Assembly (NCBI GenBank): GCA_025330725.1
Contig: JAIWND010000049.1
Location: 62,001-126,000, forward strand
Direction of reading: 5' to 3'
DNA from: Chlamydoabsidia padenii
Taxonomy: Eukaryota; Mucoromycota; Mucoromycetes; Mucorales; Cunninghamellaceae
DNA: 64,000 nt
The notes under the pieces were generated by a model that saw nothing but the letters and a program-made list of their open reading frames with translations, did not search any database and was not told where the DNA came from. The first letter of the stretch is position 1. Each line of letters opens with the position of its first letter. The translations under genes were made by a program, and so were the position numbers. This document shows positions 1 through 11,485 of the stretch, piece by piece.

Positions 1-50
1 AAAAGAATAACATTTATGATATATATCAACATGATGGCTTGATTTAATAG

Positions 51-2177
51 TTACAAGGTTGGACTCTAGAACCAATTCACAGTACTGGTCCTCCCTCTAC
101 CAAGGTCACCTTTGTGCTTCAAGAAAATATGAAAGGGTGGGTGCCTGGATTTGCGAAAAAGTCACTTGCTCGAAGACCGTTGGTAATTGCTCGTATCAAT
201 GATTATCTTCAAAAGAAAGCCGAACGATCAAGAACCTCAAGTAAACCTACTCTTGCTCCTTTGACTCGAGGGTACAGCCGGCGACCATCTGTCCTCACTC
301 AACCACCCGATTTGCCCACTCCTTCAATGAACAGGTAATTAGCACTGTTACGATGATGCATTCATCTAACAGGCTTTTTCTTTATTTTATTTTTTTTAAA
401 AAAAATGAAATGCTCTAGCCCTTCACAGCACGCCATCTTGATCGGGTCACATTCATCAACATTGAATAAACGGATCACTTTTGCAAACCAAGACACATTC
501 ACAAATACATATTCTATGACAACAAACGATATGGATGCATTCCCAACAGTACCTTCAATAACATCCCCCGACCATCAACAGCAACAAGATCAGCAATATA
601 TGAATACCACATCTGTACCCCGCGAACATGCAGTATTGACCACTGGACAGATTAGTTCAACACTAGATTCAGCACGACTACCTACACCACCACCACCTCA
701 GAAACAACAAGAACAGCAAAAATTATACCCAACTCATCGCCACGCTAGAAAAAAATCAGTAGCTTTGGCTAATATCAAGCAATTATACATGTCATCCGAT
801 GATGATTGGGTGCTCAGTGAAGAAAAAGACGGTGTTCGCTATTACTCTAACGGGGACTATAGTCGTGCTGATGGAACACTAGTTGGCAATTGGACTCTAG
901 AACAGATTTGCTCAATCACGCATTCCTTTGGCGCAAGGAAACTTTGTAAGTACATTATAACAAAAAGATAATAAATTCATTGTTTCTCTCTCTCTTGCTA
1001 CTACTAGGGGACAGTGAATTCAAACATGGCGATATACTGGAACGATTCAGTCAAAAAGATTACTTGCAACGATGGATTATGAAAAACGGCAGTAACTATG
1101 TGGTAACAAGCACGATCGACAGTGACCCAGGTGTGATCTATACAGCAGCTACCAGTGTGGATGATACTCGTTTTGGATCGGGTGCCTCGTCACTCGGTCT
1201 GTACGGATGGATCTTTACTCCTGTCAAATCGAAACCACAACAATCGGTCAATATTACCATGATATGTGAAGGAAAAAACGTGGACATGACAGCATTACAC
1301 TCTCTCATCCACTTTGTTGTCACCCATGGATGTCCTCCTTATATTCGACGTGTGGCGGGCAAAGTACTGTTTGAAGAACTTGTAATGGACCGCCTAATCT
1401 ACTCGTTGAACTATGTGGTCAAGCATGAAACTTCTCATGCCTACCGGACAAGAAGATCCAATCCTGAAAAGCACTGGTGCACAGACATTCGGGTCCATTC
1501 TTCCATGTATGCTCGAGGTTTTGATGTGCGTGTGTTCCCTGTCTCTGGTACTCGTGTGGAAGTCTCGGCTCATTATATCAAGGTGTTTACAACGTCGCCT
1601 GAATTGGATGGGAAGCAGGTTTCTGTCACTGTCCATTCCTCCCATACCGGTAACATCACATGCAATGGAGACATGATATGTACTCTTGGAGGTAACTTTT
1701 TTTTTGGGGGGGGGGGTGGGGAGAAATAGAGCTAGGAATTTATCGACATGCTAACCATTCTCTTGTATTATGCATAGATGTACCGACTCGACAAACTCCG
1801 ACCGACAATACAGAAGACGTACCAACAAATGATACCCACTCATCCTTGCAACAAACAAGTCATGCTATCGGATCCGAAACGCCACTGACAATCGATACGA
1901 CAGACATTGAACAAAAAATTCCGAGTGACCAACCACCTTCTTCTACCAGTGGAGTCCAAGTACCTCCGGGATACACACTAGTCCCTCAACATCTTCATCA
2001 GGTACGTAGGAAAAGAAAACAGACAAGTAGGATTCTTAACTCTCTCTCTCTCTCTTATAGAACAATAGCATCATCATTATCTCCGACGACTTGACATTTA
2101 ATGGGCAACAACTGGCAGTCATGTTTATGGCCATGCTCCTATGTTATTATACAGGAAAGTTCGCTTGTGCATGCTGA
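51..2177 (+). CDS. Tandem START-domain lipid-binding protein, 5' partial
   Basis: The visible part contains the end of one START (StAR-related lipid transfer) domain in the first exon (STKVTFVLQENMKGWVPGF, then a basic helix). A Ser/Thr/Pro/Gln-rich linker follows, then a complete second START domain (about 800-1690: WVLSEEKDGVRYY, KLWDSEFKHGDILE, SYVVKHETSHAY-like strands). Exons read as 51-334, 419-945, 1008-1691, 1778-2001 and 2061-2177. All junctions keep frame, and the 945/1008 junction rebuilds the Trp of KLWDSEF. The acceptor at 49-50 means the gene begins left of the window. The tail ends in a short hydrophobic stretch (LAVMFMAMLLCYY) that may touch a membrane. The family binds sterols or phospholipids; the ligand here is unknown. 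The family call is firm, the substrate is not. Confidence 0.8.
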
Positions 2178-2742
2178 AAACCCCGTCTCAATAGTGTAGC
2201 ATCTTGACCGATAGCTTCTTCAAACTGTAGTTTTACTTTATAACCCGTGGGTATGTAACCTACTGCCTTCTTTTGGTAATCGTGTACTTTTATTGTCTAC
2301 TTTGTTACTTTTAATGGCTTAATAAAAAATGTATATGTATCGATCTATTATACTACTTGCTTGCAGGAACCTTATAGTCATAACATGTTTGGGGAATCAC
2401 ACGTTTTGCCTAAAACAGGGATGGGATTATTGAAAATGAGAAATATGTATATATTCGGAGCACCCGGTCGATCGTTTATTTTCAACCCCCGATGCATGAA
2501 TTTGAACCTCCTTCCTAATCGAATTTTACAGTAATAGCTCCAAACTTTTTGAATAAACATGCTTTGGTAGTCCCATCACTAATATATATATATAAAGGAT
2601 CCATACAAGCTTGATCAAGACAGATCGTATTTGGTTGTAATGTATATAAATGTGTAGATTTTATTGGATGAATGCAGAGTTGTGTAAGTAAAATAAAATA
2701 TAAAAAAAAAGAAACAAAATAAAAAAACTAAACTAAAGGGAT
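2178..2742. other. Intergenic spacer between convergent genes
   Basis: AT-rich spacer between the 3' ends of the START gene and the NOL11-like gene. It contains an AATAAA-like element near 2320, a short (AT)n run near 2582 and A-rich DNA next to the minus-strand stop. No coding or structural RNA signal was seen. Confidence 0.6.
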
Positions 2743-5700
2743 CTAAAACTGAAACATTTCTACTCTATAAACCGGTATACCTTCTTCACCACCATATTTC
2801 GCATGTGTACCCAACCGAGCAAGCTTCTTGTCACCCGGAGGAGCATTCTTTCGTTCCGCTTTATCGGCATGTCGTTTTGCAACTTGTTTCATGTGGATCT
2901 TTTGAGCGCGATCAAAGGGCATCAGAGCACCGTGAAGTTCTTCCATTTGTTCGACTTGTGTTGACAGAGAATTCAAAACGTCATAAAGGTCCTCCAACAT
3001 TTCATGTAAAGATTGATCCAAGATGATGGTGGGATAGTGGATGTCGAGAAGTGCACTGGTAAAATCAATAATCTATATCCAGAAAAGAGAGAGGAGGGTT
3101 AATAACAAGTCATTGTGTAATGGAGAATGGGTAACTTACATTGTTGCGTTTTGCAAGATTTGCATTGTAGCCATTTGTTAGTTTCATTGGCTTGGATTTC
3201 TTGTCTTCGCCCTTTAACCATTGAATGATGGTTGTCAAGACCACCGGTAATTCAGTGGCAGTCAATTGTCTCAGGGCTTGTTGCATAAAGATATCATTTC
3301 GAGGAGCTTCCACCACCTGTTTCATGAAAATTCCAAATCGCGATTCCCATACTGCCGGATCGTTTTGACTCTTTTCCACCAACGTCTTGATCAGTAACAT
3401 AAGGTCAGTTTCAGGAATATCAATCACCGATTTGAGCACGGAAGGTACCAGGTGCCAGGCATCACGGTCCATTAGACCACGTAGTAAACCGCCATCAATG
3501 TATTCGTTTCGGAGCTGTTCTTTTGCCATAAAGTATACCAGGATGAAGGGTGACCACAAAGTCATATCAGGTTTGTCGTCACTCTTCTTTGCAAATATAC
3601 GGTCCACCACAGAAGATACGAATTGACTTGATAATTGAGTCTACAAATGAATAAAAATGTCCAAGTTAGTCTAATCAATATAGGTAGATATATTGAGCCT
3701 TACCCCTTTTCCACCTTTGGTGAGTTCATTGTAGGCTCTCAAACATAAAGTTACATCCCTATCCAGTTTTTCAGCAATGGTATCAGACGGAGCATCCAAA
3801 TTCTGGTCTAGTGGTTTTTCGTCGATTTGTACTTGTTGGGTAAAGAGTTTGATAAATTCCTTCTTTGTGATAGAGGGATCCATCAGTTTCTCCATCATGG
3901 CTTGTTCAGAATCTTGATCTTCCTTGAGTGTCTTTGTCCATTTTTCAAAAGTATGGTCGTCTGAGATTTCAAACTAAAAGAGAGGAAGGATGATGCATCA
4001 ATAAAACCGTTGTCATCCAAAATTGTTCCCCACCCTTTTTGATGTCTTACCTTGACACTATGACCAACAGCTCCAGCACCACTTCGTGTTAAGCCAATAT
4101 TCGATTTGTTAGATAGAGATTTCATGTCAATGTCCAAAAAGTCAGCCGTTGGTTTCATCTTGTTCATCGCAGCCATAAGGGACATGGGTTGATTATAGTA
4201 AGGCAATAGAGTCACCACAGACTTGGTGTCAGTGACGCTTTTTGAGGATTTTCCGCTACCTTTTGTTTTGCTGGAGGCAGAAGAGATGGTGACCGCAATA
4301 TGTGAGTTTCGTAAAATATTAACCTGGAATGTGAAAAGATATATAAAAAATAAAAATAAAAATTAGTTCAAACCAATTACTTTCTTCCACTGTCATTACC
4401 TTGCAGACACAATCGCCAGAGGAGAGTTGCTTGTCGGCCAACTTGATGACCTTTTCGGCTTGCAGTGTACCATATTTGACATCCCAGACACTAAGTACAT
4501 GTTCATACACCTTGGACCCTGTGATGAATGAATAAAAGTTAATTAATCTGTCGTCACCATGACACTATCCATTATCTGTTACCTTTTTTCATGATCCGCG
4601 GTGCAACAAATGCTACAAAGTTATCTGCTAATGGTGCCATTGATGCAATATTGCCTAGTTTGTCGTTGTAGATTTGGTAGTTCTTAAAGTGGATGGTTGA
4701 GCGTTTTTCAAGGTATGCTGCAATTTTACTGGATGATCGATGTTTGAGTGTCAAATGATTCACTGTCCAAGTTCCGTCAGATTCTGTTTCCCCAGTTGAA
4801 AAAAAAAAAAAAAAAAAAGACAAGTTAAAGGTTTGTTTGCATGAATCATCATGTGTTAAAAAAAGGTCTTACCAAGAATAGTGAGAATACCGAGAGTGGG
4901 ATCGAATGTAAACGAGACAGGTTGTGTCTGTCATGGGAAGAAGTGTAGAGTATTTGTTAGTAATTTGTATCATTTTCGATGGGTTGGTTTTCTATCTTAC
5001 TTTGAGGTCCATGTCGAGCTTAGCAGCAACGTTGATGCTTCGGCGTTCTTCGTTGATGTAAAGAAGTTTGACTGTATAAGGTGCTGATTCCTTGGTGTTA
5101 CTGATGGTGACGACAATGGTAGAATTGACAGGTACCATAGAGTTAGGAACACAACATGGGCGAACGTGTGAGCTTGTTGTGACAAAGGTGGTTGACCATA
5201 AAACATGATCGTCACTAGTAAAGAGAGAGAAAGAGATCCATCAGTTTATACACCACGTATATACTCCCCCCTTTTTTTTTGGCTTACCCTCCAGCTTTGT
5301 AGTTTGCAGTAAAGCGACCAAGATCTTTGGAGACAAGATCAACAGATCCATTTTCATTCACCAGAATGACGTTAAACCTGAGGGAGGGAGACACATGGAC
5401 AGCCTGAATACGTTCTTCAAACTATAAAGACAATGGTAACAAGTTAGTCATTCTTCTTTTGCACATTTGCTGATCCCTTTACCGTTTTTGACACCCGGTT
5501 AGCAGATGAGGTGATTTCTTCGTTATTGTGAGCATCTACCCACATCCATACTGTTTTGCGTTCTTCCGATTTCGTAACGTCAGATCCCGAGTCAACCAAA
5601 GCATAAGTGTAGTTTAAGGTTTCGTCTCCAGTAGCAGGTGAGTAAGTGGCAGGTTGTCCAAACAAAATACCAGGTGGGGCTGTCCAAGATTTCAAGCACT

Positions 5701-5977
5701 TTTGTACAGTCGTCTGTATACAAAAGAGAATGAGTATCCAGCTATATACGTATATTCAATCCACTTTACAGATACTTACGTTGTACAACTTGATTCCTTC
5801 ACCTTGAATAGTGACTACCACCTGATCATCGTCGGCAGTCGTTTGAGTGTCCTGAGAAGGTGTGGTGGAACCAAAGGTGCTAAGATCGACAATGAATTTG
5901 TTGGTGATACTAGTTGATCCAATAGTGTTTTGGAATCGAGAGAGTGGAAATCCTTCTTCCACAACAAATCCAGGCAT
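2743..5977 (-). CDS. NOL11: NOL11/Utp8-like nucleolar protein (t-UTP, small-subunit processome)
   Basis: This is a multi-exon gene of about eleven exons. Its conceptual product resembles metazoan NOL11 and more distantly fungal Utp8, members of the t-UTP subcomplex that couples rDNA transcription to 18S pre-rRNA processing in the nucleolus. The N-terminal half is beta-propeller-like (GEGIKLYNVSICK, WTAPPGILFGQPATYS, VWMWVDAHN). The middle holds YEHVLSVWDVKYGTLQAEK, matching the LSIWNIKFQTLQ segment of NOL11. The helical C-terminus ends GIPVYRVEMFQF, parallel to GLYSIEVLELF in human NOL11. The start is placed at MPGFVVEEGF; an upstream in-frame extension is low complexity and includes F/K-rich sequence. 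The last two exons are about 3140-3641 and 2743-3072. Family assignment is by recognition of these segments; exact middle splice sites are approximate. Confidence 0.75.
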
Positions 5978-6087
5978 CGTTGACGTTGATGTTGATGTTT
6001 CGTGGGCTGAAAAGATAAAGAAAAAGAAAGAAAACTTTTCTGCGTTGGAAAATCTGAAGTATGTCAAAAAAAAAAGCGGGTCACGAC

Positions 6088-6102
6088 GGCGGGGATTCAA
6101 AT
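6088..6102 (-). promoter_or_regulatory. ATCCCG-type promoter motif upstream of NOL11-like gene
   Basis: Read on the minus strand this is ATTTGAATCCCCGCC, about 110 nt upstream of the MPGF start codon. It matches the recurring TTTnAAATCCCGC motif seen upstream of many genes in the window. A regulatory role is inferred from recurrence and position only. Confidence 0.4.
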
Positions 6103-6272
6103 GTTTAGCATGGCTTTGAAGCTGGTACCTGAACTCATGAGCTGTTCAGCATGAAGAAATGCTTTCATCCCTAACTATGAGTATTCATAAAATAAATCGA
6201 GCTGCATTGTTGAAACGGGTATTTTAACATATTGATAAAGAGCTAATAATGTCACTACATCTTGTTCTGTTG

Positions 6273-7657
6273 TTACACTTTCCTAAAGCGGAGTTCATTG
6301 ATCGTGGTGAAGAAGAAAATCTGAAGGTCAATAATTTATGGGAGAAATAACATAATTGTTTCGAATGAAAACATCGCCAAGAATCGCAAACGAAAAATTC
6401 CCTGCTATAAAACCAGCGACACAACCCTTCTCGCCTTTTGCATACACAAGATCATCACCAGGAATTTGAAACCAGGAGCCGCCGTGTAAAGATAAAAGTG
6501 GCTCAAACTTGGAACTGTCACGGCTGATAGAGTATGTACCATCATTATTGATTTTTGCATGATAAAGAGAAGCCACCATGTCAGCAATAGTCATTGGTAA
6601 AAGTACCAAGGTGGTACCCGTGTCAACAATGGTTTCAAACTGACCATACGACTGCTTGGTAGTGTTCGATAACACGTTACCAGTACTAATAGATGTCACT
6701 TGTACATTCCAATAGCCTTTGGAACTATTCGCAGGCACGAACATCAATGGTTCTTGATAGTGGGCGGGGTTTGAACCTCCAAAGATATATCCTGCATGAA
6801 TTTTCCGGGAGAAAGGAAACCTATAAATGATATTCATTTACCGCCACCGCCGCCAATACTGTGCTTCCCTAGATAGACACTAAAGATGGGCTTTTTGATG
6901 AGATGTTGCCTGATTATATTATCGACGGGTGTGATTGTTCCCCGAACAGAAGCGAGATGGTTGAAACCTAAACCAAGAAGACCATCTGCCACCCCTTTCT
7001 GGAAACTGGAAGATTCATGTGTGGCAATTTGGATAGTTTGTTCTTTTACAATGATACCGCCAATATCGACAGGCTCTTTTGACATCACTCCACCTGCAGT
7101 ACTTCCATCCCCATATCGAACTGACCAAGGACCAACTCCGACGGAACTAGTAGATGATTTGAGAGGGTTGTATTTTGTATGCGATCCACAAAAAAGACAA
7201 AGACTTGACTAGTAGACATATGACTATATAGTTAACATCTTTTTTTTTCTTGGCTCGACTTACTGCAAACCAAAGATCAGAAGATCCAGTGTCGAAGAAA
7301 AGTTTCAGTCCTTGCCCTAGTGTTCCCACTTTGACAGTTCCAAAGTACTTACATGAACAAGGGGAAAAAAAGAGTCAAGTATCTTTTCTCTGTGTCAAAA
7401 AGATTTGCTTATACTTGTTTACTCTATATCATTGTTGTCTGTCATTTCACGACTCCTTGGTCTTTTGATGGGTCAGCACTCCCCATTTGATCAAGAAAGG
7501 AAACCTACTTTGAGCGGGCTTTTAAAATCGCATGAACGGCGCTCTTTCGAAAATGCAATGGAACAATATAAAACTCTTGAAAGGTAGGTACAGCAACCAC
7601 TAGTGACAATAGCTCGACCATAAACAAGAAAAATATTGTGTTACCATATGCTTTCAT
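6273..7657 (-). CDS. Secreted pepsin-like aspartic protease (A1 family)
   Basis: Product resembles rhizopuspepsin-type secreted proteases. The start MKAYGNTIFFLFM at 7657 gives a good signal peptide, followed by a propeptide with VPLHFRKSAVHAILKA. Catalytic motifs are FDTGSSDLWF (first Asp) and IVDTGTTLVLLP (second Asp). A flap-region YGDGSTAGG, GLLGLGF and ILGDVFIRNNY are also present. The exon junction DLWFA/SSLCLFCGSHTKY restores a Cys-containing loop. A 50-nt intron (about 6792-6841) joins GGGG to YIFGGSNPAHY. The boundaries between the propeptide and the YFGTVKVG exon are uncertain. The C-terminus is also uncertain: reading through gives RNNYVISPINY and a stop at 6328, whereas removing a 31-nt GT...AG stretch gives an ending in NELRFRKV, as usual for the family, with the stop at 6273. 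The protein would act outside the cell. Confidence 0.8.
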
Positions 7658-7710
7658 CGACAATCGTAGCCTTGATGATCAAAAAGGTCGAGGAGCGAAA
7701 TACTGTATTG

Positions 7711-7824
7711 ATTAAAGTGGCAATATGGACACGATGGCATATTTCCAACACAAGTCACCGCAAAAGCCAAGCTCCAAGGCCTTGTGTTGGAAATATGCTA
7801 TCGTGTCCACATTGCCACTTTAAT
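7711..7824. repeat. Near-perfect long hairpin (44-bp arms)
   Basis: Left arm 7711-7754 and right arm 7781-7824 are reverse complements with only two mismatches, around a 26-nt loop. No other copy of the arms was seen in the window. It lies just upstream of the aspartic protease start. It could be a MITE-like remnant or the stem of a small-RNA precursor; neither is shown by the sequence alone. Confidence 0.8.
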
Positions 7825-8610
7825 TATTACCATCTGTTTACAATGGAGCGAACAGTGCTCTTATCAAATCATGGTAGGGAATCAAGGGGCAAGCTTGATT
7901 TTTCAAACTGAATGTACCACCTATTACCATATACGGATTTATGCTGTACTGTACAGCAAAAATAACGGTGCCCCACTAGGCGCATCGCCTTTTTCATCGA
8001 TACCACAATTACCATCGTTCTTTTTTGTTTGGAAGAAGAGGAATTGTCGATACAAGGACACCCATCGTGGTTGCCGAAAAACTTTGCATTGCTTTTTTTT
8101 GGCAAGTGCGCAATGTTTTTTTTTCCGGCCACAAACACCAATCACTTCGAGGAACCCAAAGGACAACAAGACAAGTTTCACTAAATTATTCAATGATGCT
8201 GGCCTTCTCTACTGATGGATTGTTCTAACAAGGTAATAGATGAATGAATGCATGAAAAAAAAAAGTTCCCATGTATGTTAGAAGCCATATTTATTTTAAA
8301 ATACCGCATAATTGCTTCAAAATTTAAGTCACTCCCTCGCCTTGAGTCTTTGGAGAGCTCTACTGCCTTAATGGACAAGCGATGCTAATGACAAAAGTGA
8401 CCATGTGCATTCCTTAGCTTATTTCCAACAAACTTTACATAATGACCATTGTACCAAGTCCACTGTATGGAGCAGTATAGCCTCAAGATTGTTTTACCCT
8501 GACTAGTAAAAAAAAGTGGCAGAATGAAAAATTGACACACATGAATAGTTTGATGTTTTATTATTTGATGTTAAAATGATATTGTAAAGTAAGACTATTG
8601 TAAAATGGAT
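7825..8610. other. Spacer without recognisable gene
   Basis: Short overlapping open frames are present on both strands, but none shows a domain, a consistent splice structure or coding-like composition. The right edge abuts the Ty3-type remnant. Confidence 0.4.
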
Positions 8611-9290
8611 TTATGTATAATCTATATTCTTCAAATATATTGAAGGGAATGAGGGAAATGCAATGATGAGGTAGAGCATTAAAGGTGTCAAACCAATGGC
8701 GACAACACTCACATGCCCAAAAAGGATTCCACCTGTTTCAATTTTGTAGGTTGAGGATATTGCCACCTTGTCCAGATCAGATTGAATAACATGAGAAGAA
8801 GCAATGAATCCGAGGAATTTAACTTTAGGTACCGCAAATTGACAATTTAAGATCTTGATGGATAGATTTACCGCTTGAAGATAATCCAGGACTTTTTGTA
8901 CATGTTGGATGTGATCTGTGATGTTTGAAGAACAGATCAGGAGATCGTCCATGTATACAGTACAGCAGTTCCATTTCAAGTGATTTAAGACCCAATCCAT
9001 GAGATATTGAAAGACTGCTGGTGCATTGCAGATTCCAGAAGGCATCACAAGAAACCTGAATGTTCCATTAGGAGCTGTTTTGCTTTGGTCTCCTTTTTAA
9101 ATCGGAATTTGCCAATACCCGCTTCTAAGGTCCCATTTGGTAAATACGGTCGCCTGTCCTAGGAATTCGAGAGCTTCGTAGATTGCCGTGAACGTATAAT
9201 TGACTCGTTTTGTCACCCTGTTTAGATTTTTATAGTCGCCAACCAATCTGAATGAGACATCTGCTTTTAACCCAAACCTGTGAATACCAA
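8611..9290 (-). pseudogene. Broken Ty3/mdg4-type reverse transcriptase fragment
   Basis: Minus-strand frames give a Ty3-type reverse transcriptase core: FRLVGDYKNLNRVTKRVNY, FTKWDLRSGYWQIPI, TAPNGTFRFLVMPSGICNAP, the catalytic box YMDDLLICSS, and VKFLGF. It is disabled. An in-frame TAA follows WQIPI, and a frameshift after SDLDKVA moves the expected PQPTKLKQVESFLG segment to another frame, where it soon meets stops. RNase H and integrase regions are absent. This is a dead, truncated copy inserted between the protease gene and ERJ5. Confidence 0.85.
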
Positions 9291-10345
9291 TTGGTTAGTT
9301 GAAGTGTTAATGATGCCATTTAATGCTGTGATGAGATCCCATCCAATATGGGAATACATACTGTATAGCCAGTCAGACCTAAATAATAATAAAAACTATG
9401 AGAATTTAATGATTTTTTGAGGAAGAATAAATAATCATATACAACTTACCAATAACATTCATCCTAATGACGGTCAAATCCGATTCACCGGTGCGCTTCA
9501 TCAAAAGTCGACAGAATGATCTTTACTGTTGCCCGCACAGTATCAAAGAGTGCCTCCATATCCAGATCCCATATGCTTCTAATTTAATACATGCCAAACC
9601 CTTGATCCTTGGGCACCAGAAGCTTTGTTGAGTCGACATGCAGTCTACACGGAGCCATCGATGAATTCCATGCCACGTTCAATAAGGATTACTAACAATA
9701 ATTGTGGTCAATTTTAGCTTTATTACGTCGATCGATATTACCTTAGTCAAAGACAGCCATTCTTCTAATCAGCCCTTATTACCATGTGAGGGCAAAACAT
9801 AATTGCGTAGTAGCTCCCAGGCAAGTATAAAGAATTCTTTGGAGACAATACAGCATACCTTTGTATTGTCACCAAGACCAAAGAATTCGGGCATCCCTTC
9901 CAGTCGAGAAGGAAAGCTTTATTTGTAGAGAAGCACCGCCCAGGAGTACCAAATTCCATTCAGCTTTCCAGACCCAAGGCAGCACAGATTCGAGTGATCT
10001 AGGCAGAGAAAGAAGAAAGAAAAAGAGTTAGTACGTAATGATTAATATAACAGTGCAATAGTGTATACCTTATTGTAAGTCTACTCTTGCACCATTGTAG
10101 AGATGTCTCAGCGGGTGTAAATACTACGTGGCCGAGGGATACGTGTTTGTTGTTATTGAGCTGTTGATGGCCCTGGTTCTAGTTGTTGCTGTTCTTCTTC
10201 TTGCTGTCTTTGCCTTTTTGGTCTTGGTTGCTGCTCTCGTTGCTGCCCCTGCCTTTTTGATCTTGGCTGATGTTGTTCTTCTTCTTGCTGTTGTCTTTGC
10301 CGTTTTGACCCTAGTTATTGTTGTTTTGAGCGCTGTAAGCTGATC
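9291..10345 (-). mobile_element. Degenerate upstream part of the Ty3-type element
   Basis: On the minus strand, directly upstream of the RT fragment, a segment reading HIGWDLITALNGIINTSTNQL resembles the end of a retropepsin domain. Farther upstream is a Gln/Lys/Arg/Glu-rich repetitive stretch (about 10128-10340) such as could lie in a gag or linker region. Stops interrupt all frames. Several places look like splice sites, for example ATTG/GTAAGT near 9448 with an acceptor near 9378, which is odd for a retroelement. Assignment beyond the protease-like end is weak. Confidence 0.45.
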
Positions 10346-10533
10346 AATACTGTAGCGTATCCATAAGCTTAAAGAGCAAGATATTTCGATGAAGAAATGT
10401 CAGATGTTTGAAAAAGGGAAAGCTGGGGGTAAAATAGGTACTTTTAAACGCCGATTCAATCCTTTATGGATTTGACAAAACAAAAAGTTTGGACTAACCA
10501 AAAATTAAATTTGTCAAATACGCAAGGTCTCCA

Positions 10534-10785
10534 TTATAAAAATAAAAAAAGATAAATCCTGACATTGATGCATTCAAGGGATTTGTTACGGACACATAGG
10601 GATTTCTCACGTAGACCATTTACAACCATCGCGGGATGTGGTAAAGTGGATATGTCACCAACAAAGGTAGAGCCAAACAAAGAGTATAGTTCAAAGGATA
10701 AAAGTGGATCATTCATTGTAAATGAAAGAGAGTAAAAAAGAATAAGAAAAGAAAGAAGGAATAACAACAAGCGTGGGAGCTCCAT
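10534..10785 (-). CDS. Possible small secreted protein, 83 aa
   Basis: The ORF starts MELPRLLLFLLSFLILFYSLSF, a strong hydrophobic leader, and has a short polar body with two Cys residues (SLCVRNKSLECINV). No family is recognised. A motif of the recurring AAACCCGC type lies about 170 nt upstream on the same strand (10956-10970), as for several confident genes. It sits next to transposon debris and is short, so it may be a chance ORF. Confidence 0.3.
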   Translation of the reverse strand: MELPRLLLFLLSFLILFYSLSFTMNDPLLSFELYSLFGSTFVGDISTLPHPAMVVNGLREKSLCVRNKSLECINVRIYLFLFL

Positions 10786-10955
10786 TTTTCGTTCATTGAC
10801 TACATTTCTGTTCCGCTTTGTTTATTGTTTGTAGATGAGTGTACCCTCCTATATCCTGATATATCAGTTGTTTCGGTTAATGTTTCTGATTGACCGACTC
10901 CTTTTTACATTGGGGTGTAAATTTCCCCTGAATCCTTATGATAAGTGACCCCGAC

Positions 10956-10970
10956 GCGGGTTTTAAAATA
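10956..10970 (-). promoter_or_regulatory. ATCCCG-type promoter motif (variant AACCCGC)
   Basis: Minus-strand TATTTTAAAACCCGC, a close variant of the recurring motif, upstream of the small 10534-10785 ORF. Function inferred from recurrence only. Confidence 0.3.
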
Positions 10971-11342
10971 CCATCTACCAACAAAAGAATCTCTGGTCAT
11001 GCAACTGCAGTGAAGAAGCAAAGATACTGGCAGGAGGAGTATTTTTTATCTTCACTGGAATAAACATAACAAGCTGGTAATGTTTGTACTCGATTAGAAA
11101 GGATCGACTCTACTCTCGGTATTGAAACCCCGCCGAACCCGCATAACTTTAGCAGCGAGATCCGTCCAACTGACCTTTTTCATCGCTTGATGACAATAGA
11201 GTACATATTCTTCATCAATTGATGATAATACAAGAAAATTAACAGACAAAAGGCATAACATAATAGGAACAGGGAAATGTATGACTATGGGGATATTCGT
11301 AAAAGATGATTCACCCACCTCTTTATGATATACGATTTCTTG

Positions 11343-11357
11343 TTTTAAAATCCCGAC
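11343..11357 (+). promoter_or_regulatory. ATCCCG-type promoter motif upstream of ERJ5-like gene
   Basis: TTTTAAAATCCCGAC, 129 nt upstream of the ERJ5-like start codon and in the same orientation. It is identical to the copy upstream of RPC82 (which is inverted) and close to the one upstream of ADE2. Confidence 0.45.
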
Positions 11358-11485
11358 ATTGATCCTGGTTGGGCAAATCTCATTGGTCCAAAAATTAACG
11401 AGCCTCACTTCATTTTTTTTTCTTTTTCTTCTTTCTCCCCCTTTTTTCTCTCTCTTTTGGACAAGCATCATCTTACTTTTATAAC

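Noticed and set aside
7501..7530. GAGCGGGCTTTTAAAA as another copy of the ATCCCG motif
   Set aside because: It lies in the first coding exon of the aspartic protease and encodes AILKARS, so the match is probably coincidental.
10128..10343. Hydrophobic plus-strand ORF, 71 aa
   Set aside because: Antisense of the Gln/Lys/Arg-rich repetitive stretch of the Ty3-type remnant.
11094..11471. 125-aa minus-strand ORF upstream of ERJ5-like gene
   Set aside because: It overlaps the ERJ5 promoter and motif, starts with Lys/Arg-rich low-complexity sequence antisense to a T/C-rich promoter tract, and shows no domain.
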